DNA from: Candidatus Poseidoniaceae archaeon | GTDB taxonomy: Archaea; Thermoplasmatota; Poseidoniia; Poseidoniales; Poseidoniaceae | DNA: 5,445 nucleotides | Direction: 5' to 3' | Assembly (NCBI GenBank): GCA_022425585.1 | Contig: JAKMFF010000238.1 | Location: forward strand, 1 to 5,445 | Shown here: positions 1 through 5,445 of the stretch, one piece after another | Layout: every line of letters begins with the position of its first letter | Position numbering within the stretch: position 1 is the first letter of the stretch | The notes under the pieces: model-generated | Databases searched by the model: none | What the model was told of the DNA's origin: nothing | Seen by the model: the letters and a program-made list of their open reading frames with translations, nothing else | Made by a program: the position numbers and the translations under genes

Positions 1-1919
1 GTCACGTTGACTTCGGTGGTGACGTGACACGTGCTATGCGTGCTGTCGACGGATGTTTCATCCTCGCTTGTGCTGTTGAAGGTCCAATGCCTCAAACAGA
101 AACTGTCGTTCGCCAAGCCCTCAAAGAAAAGGTCAAGCCTGTTCTGTTCATCAACAAGGTCGATCGACTGATCAACGAACTGCAAGTGACCCCAGAAGAC
201 ATGATGGCTCGATTCACTGAAACCATCAAGAAAGTGAACCGATTGATCAAGCAATTCGCTCCTGAAGAATTCAAGAAGAGCTGGCAAGTTTCCGTTGGTG
301 ACGGAACTGTTGCGTTCGGATCTGCTTACCACAACTGGGGAATCACCGTGCCCTACATGGCAAAGTCAAACATCTCCTTCAAGGAAATTTTCGAATACTG
401 TAACAATGAAGACCAAAAGACACTCGCTTCAAAGGCTCCTGTTCACGAAGTTCTTCTAGACATGGCTGTTACCAAGTTACCAGGTCCTGTCGAGGCTCAA
501 CCATACCGTGTACCAAATATTTGGACTGGAGATCTTGATTCTGAAATTGGTAAATCAATGATGTCCTGTGATCCAGAAGCCGAACTTGCTATGATGATTA
601 CGAAAATTTGGATGGACCCTCACGCTGGTGAAGTTGCAGTAGGAAGAATTTATTCCGGAGCAATCGCCCAAGGAGAGTCTGTTTATGCAATTGGTGCATC
701 TAAGCCAGAGCGTGTTCAACAAGTTAGTATGATGGTTGGCGGTGATAGAATCACCGTACCAAAAGTAGTAGCAGGAAATATTGCTGCGCTAACTGGAATC
801 AGATCTGCCGCTGCTGGTGTTACACTATCACATGACAAAGACTTCACACCATTCGAAGCGATTCGCCACTACTCAGACCCTGTAGTCACAGTTGCAGTTG
901 AACCAAAGAGTATGAAAGATCTACCAAAGTTCATTGATGCACTAAGAGCACTTGCAAAGTCAGATGCGTCATTACAAGTGACAACAAACCAAGAGACTGG
1001 AGAAGCTCTACTTGCTGGAATGGGCGAATTACACTTGGAAATCACAGTTTATCGTATCGAAGAAGAGCAGAATATTAAGGTCAGTGTCAGCCCACCAATT
1101 GTAGTTTACCGTGAAGGTATTCAAGGTAACAATCACAAGCGCCCGTTTGAAGGTAAATCACCAAATAGACACAACAGATTTTACTTTGAAATCGAGGCTC
1201 TACCTGATAACGTCGTTGAGGCATTAAAATCAGGCGAACTAGGTGACGGACCTGTTCGTAACAAAGATTCAAAAGAAGTTGGTAACAAATTCGGCGAACA
1301 TGGCATGGACAAAGATTTGATGCGAAAAATATACGCAATAAAGGGTACTAACGTACTGGTCAATGACACTAAGGGTATTCAAAACCTTCACGAAACCCGT
1401 GAATTAATTATCGAAGCTTTCAACGAAGTATGTGTCAAAGGACCTATCGCTGATGAACCTGTTCAAGGTATGATGGTAAGATTAGTCGATGCAAAACTGC
1501 ACGAAGACGCTATTCACCGAGGCCCTGCACAGACGATTCCTGCAGTAAGAAACGGAATTAAGGGTGCAATGGTTCGAGCAAGAACAATTATTCTAGAGCC
1601 AATGCAAAAAGCGTTTGTTTCTGTACCAAATGACTGGCTAGGACAAGTCACTAGAGAAGTTACTAACAGAAGAGGTATTATTGAAGATATGCCATCTGAT
1701 GGAGAAGTTACCACTGTGGTAGGGATTATACCAATTGCTGAAACCTTTGGTTTCTCCAACGACATTCGAGCTGCATCACAAGGACGAGCGGTTTGGAATA
1801 CTGAGAACCTTGGATTTGAGCCTCTACCGCCTCAATTATTTGAGAAAGTTGTCGGCGAAATAAGAACCAGAAAGGGACTTAAGCCTGACCCAAACCCAGA
1901 ATCATACTATTCTGATTGA
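1..1919 (+). CDS. fusA: Translation elongation factor 2 (archaeal EF-2), 5' end cut off by the window
   Basis: This GTPase drives ribosomal translocation in the cytoplasm. The reading frame is open from the first base: bases 1-2 fit the end of the Gly codon of the G3 motif, and codon 3-5 begins HVDFGGDVTRAMR, so roughly the first 90-100 residues (P-loop, switch I) lie outside the window. Counting that His as residue 1, the G4 motif NKVDR is at 51-55 (nt 153-167) and a G5-like GSA lies in VAFGSAYHNWG near residue 100. Domains II to V follow, ending in RKGLKPDPNPESYYSD, a typical archaeal EF-2 tail. The domain IV loop LHEDAIHRGPAQTIPAVR carries the His expected to become diphthamide (codon 1515-1517). 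GPAQ in place of the eukaryotic GGGQ supports an archaeal protein. About 638 residues are visible, as expected for a family of about 730. Codon usage changes markedly near position 500 (see findings). The stop is TGA at 1917-1919. Bacterial EF-G is excluded by the diphthamide loop. Confidence 0.97.
   Translation, partial: HVDFGGDVTRAMRAVDGCFILACAVEGPMPQTETVVRQALKEKVKPVLFINKVDRLINELQVTPEDMMARFTETIKKVNRLIKQFAPEEFKKSWQVSVGDGTVAFGSAYHNWGITVPYMAKSNISFKEIFEYCNNEDQKTLASKAPVHEVLLDMAVTKLPGPVEAQPYRVPNIWTGDLDSEIGKSMMSCDPEAELAMMITKIWMDPHAGEVAVGRIYSGAIAQGESVYAIGASKPERVQQVSMMVGGDRITVPKVVAGNIAALTGIRSAAAGVTLSHDKDFTPFEAIRHYSDPVVTVAVEPKSMKDLPKFIDALRALAKSDASLQVTTNQETGEALLAGMGELHLEITVYRIEEEQNIKVSVSPPIVVYREGIQGNNHKRPFEGKSPNRHNRFYFEIEALPDNVVEALKSGELGDGPVRNKDSKEVGNKFGEHGMDKDLMRKIYAIKGTNVLVNDTKGIQNLHETRELIIEAFNEVCVKGPIADEPVQGMMVRLVDAKLHEDAIHRGPAQTIPAVRNGIKGAMVRARTIILEPMQKAFVSVPNDWLGQVTREVTNRRGIIEDMPSDGEVTTVVGIIPIAETFGFSNDIRAASQGRAVWNTENLGFEPLPPQLFEKVVGEIRTRKGLKPDPNPESYYSD
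1515..1517 (+). other. Codon for the predicted diphthamide histidine of EF-2
   Basis: The His in DAIHRG aligns with the diphthamide residue of eukaryotic eEF2 (DAIHRGGG). The intact loop implies that the organism carries the diphthamide (Dph) pathway, which is not present in this window. The assignment rests on motif identity only. Confidence 0.8.
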
Positions 1920-1924
1920 GCAAC

Positions 1925-2386
1925 ATGTCTGCCAACGTTACTGGCTTACACATCTCTAGCGGTGGGGTTCCAAAAACTCCAGTTTTTTCACTAAGTGTCA
2001 ACGATAATGGTTGCCAAGGTGACGACCAAGCTGATAAGAAACACCATGGTGGTAAGAATAAAGCAATCTGCTTGTTTCAACAAGAAATACTAGACTCATT
2101 ATCTATTGATGGGCATCCGATATTTCCAGGTAGTACAGGAGAAAACATCCTCATAGAAGGAGTGGAAATAGGGTCCATAGCGGTCGGTACGTGTTTAAAG
2201 ATTGGAGAGATAGAGATTACGATAACTCAAGATGCACCGCCGTGTAAGACTATTAGAAATTCGTTTATCAATGGCGAATTTAACAAAATATCGCATCGCA
2301 AAAATCCTAACTTTACCAGATGGTATGCATCTGTTAACGTTGCTGGAACGATTACCATTGGTGATCTTGTTGAGCTAATCAACTGA
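1925..2386 (+). CDS. Stand-alone MOSC-domain protein
   Basis: A 153-residue protein that is almost entirely one MOSC domain, a fold related to the molybdenum cofactor sulfurase C-terminus. Visible hallmarks are GDDQADKKHHGGKNKAI at residues 32-48, PGSTGENI at 68-75 and the conserved Cys in PPCKTI (Cys107). In MOSC proteins such as YiiM and mARC the equivalent Cys region binds the molybdenum cofactor, so a small Moco-dependent reductase or a Moco/sulfur carrier is plausible; the substrate cannot be told from sequence. There is no signal peptide or membrane segment. I chose the ATG at 1925, five bases after the EF-2 stop. An in-frame TTG at 1916 would overlap that stop and add three residues. 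No clear Shine-Dalgarno site is present. The spacing suggests co-transcription with EF-2, though a functional link is not evident. The 3' end overlaps the convergent isoprenoid gene by 8 bases. Confidence 0.87.
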   Translation: MSANVTGLHISSGGVPKTPVFSLSVNDNGCQGDDQADKKHHGGKNKAICLFQQEILDSLSIDGHPIFPGSTGENILIEGVEIGSIAVGTCLKIGEIEITITQDAPPCKTIRNSFINGEFNKISHRKNPNFTRWYASVNVAGTITIGDLVELIN

Positions 2387-4151
2387 TTCTTTTCAACTGA
2401 TAATCAGTTAGTTCTCTTAGTGCCAAGATAGCCGGAGAATCCGGTAAACGGTCTAAACATGCATGGGCTTTAGAGTGGTACATCTCAGCTTTTTTCTTAG
2501 CATAATCCACTGAACCGATTTTATTTAGGGCAAGTAAGCCCAAATCTATTTCTTCTTGGGTTGCATCTTCACCTTTACCTAATACAGCCTTTAGATTATC
2601 TAATTCACCTGAATCACTTTGAGAAAGAGCATGAATCACCATTAACGTTCTTTTACCCTGAGCTAAATCTGAACCTGCAGGCTTACCTAAGGTATCTGAA
2701 TCTGAAAGAACATCGATCAAATCATCCATCAATTGGAAACATAGCCCTACTGCTAGACCCCAATCAGCCATACATTGAATGGTTTCGTCATCTGCTCCAG
2801 CCATTCGAGACCCTACTTCAGCACAAGTCAAAAACATCACAGCCGTTTTACCTTCAATCATTTCAAAATAATCTTCTTCAGACACTGCAATTCTATCTTC
2901 GAATTCAATATCTAATTGTTGTCCTTCACTTACTCTTCTAACCATCCAAGCCAAACGATTTACCATCGCTCCAACATCCTTGTGATCTAGACCCTTTGCC
3001 CCAACTAATCTTTCAAAGGCAATGGCCAACATTGCATCGCCGGCATTTATTGCTGTTGGCAATCCATACTCAATGTGAACCGCATTAAGTCCACGACGAG
3101 TGTCATCATCATCCATAATATCGTCATGAACCAATGTGAAATTATGCACTATTTCGATTGCTGCACCAATATCAAGTAAACCAGAATGGGAATCTCCAAC
3201 CGCTTTTCCGACTAACCAAGGAAGGGTTGCCCTCAGGCGCTTCCCGCCACCTTCAACCAAATGCATCATTGCATCTGAAAGCCTAGAGTGCTTTGAAGCA
3301 CACAGACTATCGGAAATTCTCTTTTCTACTAGTGGTTTTACTTCCATAATTGATGTCGATAAACCTGCACCAGTAGCGTAGGTGAGCATGTGTGAAACAT
3401 CACCCATATCATGAATCAAATCATCTTTCAATTTGGCAATTTTAGCCAAGTCGTCTTGATTTGACCACCACTCTTCTGTCATTATTCTTGATGCTATACA
3501 TCTAAACCAAGGAGCGATTTCTCCATCTGACAAATCCTCGCTTACCAGCATAGATTCAAGTTCCTCTTCAGAAACCCATTTTACATCTGAAACTTCATTG
3601 TCATTGATGTTTAATTCAACATCCGCCTTAATTATTAGAATGTGGTCAATTTCTCTTTCAATCCATTCATGATTCATCCTCGCAGAATACATCATTTTGG
3701 TGATAAAGTGAAAATCATCTGTTGAGATAGAATTTGGATCAATACCTAATTCTTGGTGTAATTTTCTTATTGCTGCTCGCTTTACCCCCATTGCATCAGT
3801 CAAGTCTCTTTCGCTTTCAGAGTAAAGCGGATGAGAGCAACAGGAATTTGCCCAAACGCTTGGAAATGTGACTTTGTGACTTGCTCTTTTTTGCAGCAAC
3901 AACTTATTTTCTTGATTGAATAGAAGGACACTAAATGCACGATGTAATTGTCCTGCAGCATAATGCGCTGCTATCTTTGAAGCCATACCTGTTTCATTAT
4001 CCAGTTCATCAACTGCAATAACTGCTTCAGACATTAAAGTGATTTGTTCTTCATCCGCTGAATTTTGTTGCAAAACCTGTTGTAATTCAGTATCGATTTC
4101 AACCGACGGAACATCATCTATTTGGTATCCTGTCAAGTCATCACCATACAT
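2379..4151 (-). CDS. idi-idsA: Fusion of type I isopentenyl diphosphate isomerase and geranylgeranyl diphosphate synthase
   Basis: A 590-residue two-enzyme protein in one unbroken frame. Residues about 40-230 are a type I IPP/DMAPP isomerase (Nudix fold). Predicted metal ligands are His63, His70, His107, Glu165 and Glu167, with catalytic Cys105 in NSCCSHP and substrate-binding Arg89 and Lys93. FPSVWANSCCSHPL, EWIEREIDHIL and APWF...WW resemble eukaryotic IDI1 more than the E. coli enzyme. Residues about 265-590 are a complete trans-prenyltransferase: GGGKRLR (301-307), first Asp-rich motif DDIMD (343-347) followed by RRG, GKT (434-436), and second motif DDLID (476-480). Phe338, five residues before the first Asp motif, is the position that limits chain length in archaeal GGPP synthases, so a C20 product is likely. 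Residues 1-39 are an acidic extension and about 230-265 a linker. The start is the ATG at 4149-4151, with no Shine-Dalgarno site. The gene lies 44 bases downstream of the kinase gene, probably in one operon. Confidence 0.95.
   Translation of the reverse strand: MYGDDLTGYQIDDVPSVEIDTELQQVLQQNSADEEQITLMSEAVIAVDELDNETGMASKIAAHYAAGQLHRAFSVLLFNQENKLLLQKRASHKVTFPSVWANSCCSHPLYSESERDLTDAMGVKRAAIRKLHQELGIDPNSISTDDFHFITKMMYSARMNHEWIEREIDHILIIKADVELNINDNEVSDVKWVSEEELESMLVSEDLSDGEIAPWFRCIASRIMTEEWWSNQDDLAKIAKLKDDLIHDMGDVSHMLTYATGAGLSTSIMEVKPLVEKRISDSLCASKHSRLSDAMMHLVEGGGKRLRATLPWLVGKAVGDSHSGLLDIGAAIEIVHNFTLVHDDIMDDDDTRRGLNAVHIEYGLPTAINAGDAMLAIAFERLVGAKGLDHKDVGAMVNRLAWMVRRVSEGQQLDIEFEDRIAVSEEDYFEMIEGKTAVMFLTCAEVGSRMAGADDETIQCMADWGLAVGLCFQLMDDLIDVLSDSDTLGKPAGSDLAQGKRTLMVIHALSQSDSGELDNLKAVLGKGEDATQEEIDLGLLALNKIGSVDYAKKKAEMYHSKAHACLDRLPDSPAILALRELTDYQLKRIS
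2387..2393 (+). terminator. Weak T-rich candidate terminator after the MOSC gene
   Basis: The MOSC stop is followed directly by TTCTTTT. Archaeal termination often uses short T-runs in the non-template strand, and one is needed here because the next gene is convergent. The run is short, interrupted, and lies inside the opposite-strand coding sequence, so the call is tentative. No comparable T-run is seen for the minus-strand operon just past 2379. Confidence 0.25.
2395..2409. repeat. Perfect 7-bp inverted repeat with 1-base centre
   Basis: AACTGAT-A-ATCAGTT is a perfect palindrome around a single base, located in the last codons of the fusion gene and just beyond the MOSC stop. Its left arm is part of a 9-base direct repeat, TCAACTGAT, found at 2379-2387 and 2393-2401. 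With a one-base centre it cannot form a good RNA hairpin, so a protein-binding site or plain chance are both possible. Confidence 0.4.
3462..4034 (-). other. Type I IPP isomerase (Nudix) domain of the fusion protein
   Basis: Approximate nucleotide span of residues 40-230. This domain interconverts IPP and DMAPP with a divalent metal and no flavin. The Cys105 codon is at 3837-3839. All catalytic and metal positions known from the E. coli enzyme have an identical counterpart, so the domain should be active. Domain edges are estimates. Confidence 0.88.
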
Positions 4152-4195
4152 TGCACTAGAACTCGATAAATGAATAGTTCCCCTATCAAGTTAGA
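4152..4195 (-). other. Short intra-operon spacer between the kinase and the fusion gene
   Basis: These 44 bases hold no ribosome-binding site near the fusion start. A TTTAT sequence about 15-19 bases before the ATG is too close to be a TATA box for a standard leaderless transcript. I therefore read the two genes as one transcript, with an internal promoter not excluded. Confidence 0.5.
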
Positions 4196-5011
4196 TTATT
4201 CAGCAAAAATTTGAGTGCCGCGAGTTGAAATACCCATACAAGCGTCCAGCAAACGTTGTGGTTCTTCTCCATTGATAATGAAAACATCAACACCGCTAGC
4301 GGCTACTTCTGAACCCCTAATTGCTTTTAGACCAATACCACCAGTAACATCAATCTCGCTATTGTGAACCCCGCTATATTCTATGCTAGGTGACCAACGC
4401 TTGATTAAATCACTTTCATCAGCCAATTCAGGAGGCCGCTTTAGAATACCGTCAACACCTTTCACTGCGAATATTAATCGCTTTACATTGGGGATATCTT
4501 GACAGATTCTGACTACTAAATCATCACCAGAAAGAATACCGAAAACGCCTTCATCACAATCTACCACATCTCCAAAGGTAATTCCAACTAAACTGTTTTG
4601 AGGAAATAATTGAGTAATGTCTCCCTCGAAGTCACTCCCAGTATTTCTTGCCCATTCATGAGGGGGGCATTTGTACGTATCAATACCGCTCTTAGAAAAA
4701 GCGTCTAGGACTATTTGGTTTAATGTAAGCATTTCATTACGTACTAGGCTAACAGCCTCTTCTTGTGTTTGGCAATCATCTTGGGGAGCAAAATCATAAT
4801 CCGGTAAATAACCCTGATTAAGTTTCCAATGCTTAGCTCTCAAATGGCCAAAGGAACCTGCCCCATGCACAACAATTACCCGTAAATTATGATCTAGGCA
4901 ATCTGCTACAACATTTACCAGTGAGTCAATGACCTCATGGTTTGGAGTACACATGGTTGATTTATCGGTAATCAGACCACCCCCGAATTTAATGACTATG
5001 CAATCATCCAT
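4196..5011 (-). CDS. ipk: Isopentenyl phosphate kinase
   Basis: A 271-residue cytoplasmic kinase of the amino acid kinase superfamily that phosphorylates isopentenyl phosphate with ATP to give IPP, the last step of the archaeal alternative mevalonate pathway. Seen in order: IKFGGGLITDK (residues 7-17, with Lys8 and Lys17), VVHGAGSFGH (47-56), SGDD (161-164), AVKGVDGIL (182-190) and DVTGGIGLK (221-229). His56 matches the catalytic His that separates isopentenyl phosphate kinases from other superfamily members, which makes this preferable to acetylglutamate, UMP or glutamate 5-kinase. The length is normal for the family. The ATG at 5009-5011 is the first possible start: the upstream frame has no ATG, GTG or TTG before a stop about 65 bases back. 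There is no Shine-Dalgarno site; a TATA-like element lies about 46 bases upstream. Its product is the substrate of both domains of the downstream fusion protein. Confidence 0.94.
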   Translation of the reverse strand: MDDCIVIKFGGGLITDKSTMCTPNHEVIDSLVNVVADCLDHNLRVIVVHGAGSFGHLRAKHWKLNQGYLPDYDFAPQDDCQTQEEAVSLVRNEMLTLNQIVLDAFSKSGIDTYKCPPHEWARNTGSDFEGDITQLFPQNSLVGITFGDVVDCDEGVFGILSGDDLVVRICQDIPNVKRLIFAVKGVDGILKRPPELADESDLIKRWSPSIEYSGVHNSEIDVTGGIGLKAIRGSEVAASGVDVFIINGEEPQRLLDACMGISTRGTQIFAE

Positions 5012-5057
5012 GTCAATGCGATGAGGCGACCACTCAATAGTATTGTCACTAAAATCG

Positions 5058-5065
5058 AATATAAA
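5058..5065 (-). promoter_or_regulatory. Candidate TATA box for the isoprenoid operon
   Basis: On the minus strand this reads TTTATATT, close to the archaeal TATA consensus. It lies 46 bases before the kinase ATG, which would give a leader of about 20 bases. On the plus strand the same site reads TATAAA at 5060-5065 and could also serve the rightward gene. Confidence 0.45.
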
Positions 5066-5087
5066 GACACGTCATAGAGTAATCTAA

Positions 5088-5099
5088 GGAAATTTATTA
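5088..5099 (+). promoter_or_regulatory. Candidate BRE/TATA element for the rightward gene
   Basis: A purine-rich GGAA (5088-5092, BRE-like) runs directly into TTTATTA (5093-5099). The distance to the ATG at 5140 is about 40 bases, which predicts a leader of about 20 bases. The assignment is from spacing and composition only. Confidence 0.4.
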
Positions 5100-5139
5100 C
5101 TTACAAGGTTTGATGAACATGGTCCTTGTGGAATAACTC

Positions 5140-5445
5140 ATGGCAGATGGACCCCAACTTGATGAATTCATGAGACATTTACAAGCGTGTCTTGATGAAA
5201 CAATGGAGATTGATGATAAAATCGAGCGACACGAAAGGATTCTTCAATTAGAAATAGCCATACAAGAGGCAATTATTTTCAAAAATCGATACACAGAATT
5301 GGTCAGCCATGGAATAGACCCATTACTACTAGTCGCTCAAAAAGAAGGAATAGAAACCCCTCCACCCGCTACTAAATCTCAAGCCCTAACCCTCGGATTA
5401 ACTAATTGTTCCAAGTGTGGTAGTACTCTTGACCCAGACTTGGGA
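5140..5445 (+). CDS. Unrecognised helical protein with a CxxC zinc-ribbon-like motif, 3' end beyond the window
   Basis: The frame is open from the ATG at 5140 to the last base, giving 102 residues without a stop. The start is supported by an in-frame stop at 5134-5136, so no earlier start is possible. Residues 1-55 are charged and amphipathic (LDETMEIDDKIERHERILQL is typical) and probably form a long helix or coiled coil. Residues 56-88 include a Pro-rich linker (TPPPAT). Residues 90-93 are CSKC followed by G, the first half of a zinc ribbon; the second Cys pair would lie outside the window. No signal peptide or membrane segment is seen. The layout of a helical N-terminus and C-terminal zinc knuckle occurs in many small archaeal proteins of unknown role, so I assign no function. 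It is transcribed divergently from the isoprenoid operon. Confidence 0.72.
   Translation, partial: MADGPQLDEFMRHLQACLDETMEIDDKIERHERILQLEIAIQEAIIFKNRYTELVSHGIDPLLLVAQKEGIETPPPATKSQALTLGLTNCSKCGSTLDPDLG

Larger units (their letters stand above)
2379..3359 (-). other. Geranylgeranyl diphosphate synthase domain of the fusion protein
   Basis: Approximate nucleotide span of residues 265-590 plus the stop codon. The domain is about 325 residues, the normal length of a free-standing synthase, with both Asp-rich motifs intact (first motif codons at 3111-3125). It should condense IPP onto DMAPP, GPP and FPP to give GGPP for archaeal ether lipids. The C20 assignment rests on Phe338 and is an inference. 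Confidence 0.88.
5012..5139. promoter_or_regulatory. Divergent intergenic region between the kinase gene and the zinc-ribbon-like gene
   Basis: These 128 bases separate two genes reading away from each other and are AT-rich, so they should contain both promoters. Candidate TATA elements are listed separately. I see no clear operator repeat or riboswitch. A seven-codon reading frame (ATG at 5113, stop TAA at 5134-5136) precedes the rightward gene in the same frame and sets the upstream limit for its start. Confidence 0.6.

Noticed and set aside
92..274. A 60-codon minus-strand open frame
   Set aside because: It is antisense to the EF-2 G domain, including the NKVDR motif, and looks like a by-product of biased codon use.
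1087..1765. Several 60-83 codon minus-strand open frames
   Set aside because: They are antisense to well-conserved EF-2 domains III-V and show no family motif or plausible start context.
1916..1924. TTG at 1916 as the MOSC start
   Set aside because: It would add only three residues, uses a rarer start codon and has no better ribosome-binding context than the ATG at 1925.
2561..2941. A 126-codon plus-strand open frame
   Set aside because: It lies wholly inside the GGPP synthase domain on the opposite strand. Its Leu/His-rich product has no recognisable motif, while the minus strand shows both Asp-rich motifs.
3136..3381. An 81-codon plus-strand open frame
   Set aside because: It is antisense to the conserved GGGKRLR and Asp-rich motif region of the synthase and has no independent support.
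5113..5136. A seven-codon frame (MNMVLVE) before the rightward gene as a possible leader peptide
   Set aside because: It is very short, has no ribosome-binding site and no codon run suggesting attenuation; chance is the simpler explanation.
1..5445. CRISPR arrays, tRNA or rRNA genes, insertion sequences, defence or phage genes
   Set aside because: No regularly spaced repeats, cloverleaf-like sequence, transposase motifs or terminal inverted repeats were seen. Nearly all the window is explained by housekeeping coding sequence.

Overview
The window looks like archaeal chromosome. It carries an archaeal elongation factor 2 with an intact diphthamide-site motif, an isopentenyl phosphate kinase (the signature enzyme of the archaeal alternative mevalonate route), and a geranylgeranyl diphosphate synthase of the archaeal type. 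The AT-leaning composition, the absence of strong Shine-Dalgarno sites and this gene combination suggest a mesophilic Thermoplasmata-related lineage such as the marine Poseidoniales (Marine Group II). That placement is inference; the gene identities are much firmer.

Layout. Positions 1-1919 (+) hold the 3' part of the EF-2 gene, entered in the middle of the G3 motif. A small stand-alone MOSC-domain protein follows five bases later (1925-2386, +) and is probably co-transcribed. It meets, tail to tail with an 8-base overlap, a minus-strand gene (2379-4151) encoding a 590-residue fusion of a eukaryote-type type I isopentenyl diphosphate isomerase (N-terminal half) and a polyprenyl/geranylgeranyl diphosphate synthase (C-terminal half). 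Upstream of the fusion on the same strand, 44 bases away, is isopentenyl phosphate kinase (4196-5011, -). A 128-base divergent intergenic region with TATA-like elements for both directions separates the kinase from the start of an unrecognised helical protein with a zinc-ribbon-like CxxC motif (5140 to beyond the end, +).

How the genes work together. The minus-strand pair forms a compact isoprenoid operon whose transcription order matches the reaction order: isopentenyl phosphate to IPP (kinase), IPP to DMAPP (isomerase domain), then IPP plus DMAPP to C20 GGPP (synthase domain), the precursor of archaeal ether lipids. The most notable points are the isomerase-synthase fusion, the eukaryote-like type I isomerase in an archaeon, and a marked change of codon usage inside the EF-2 gene near position 500.
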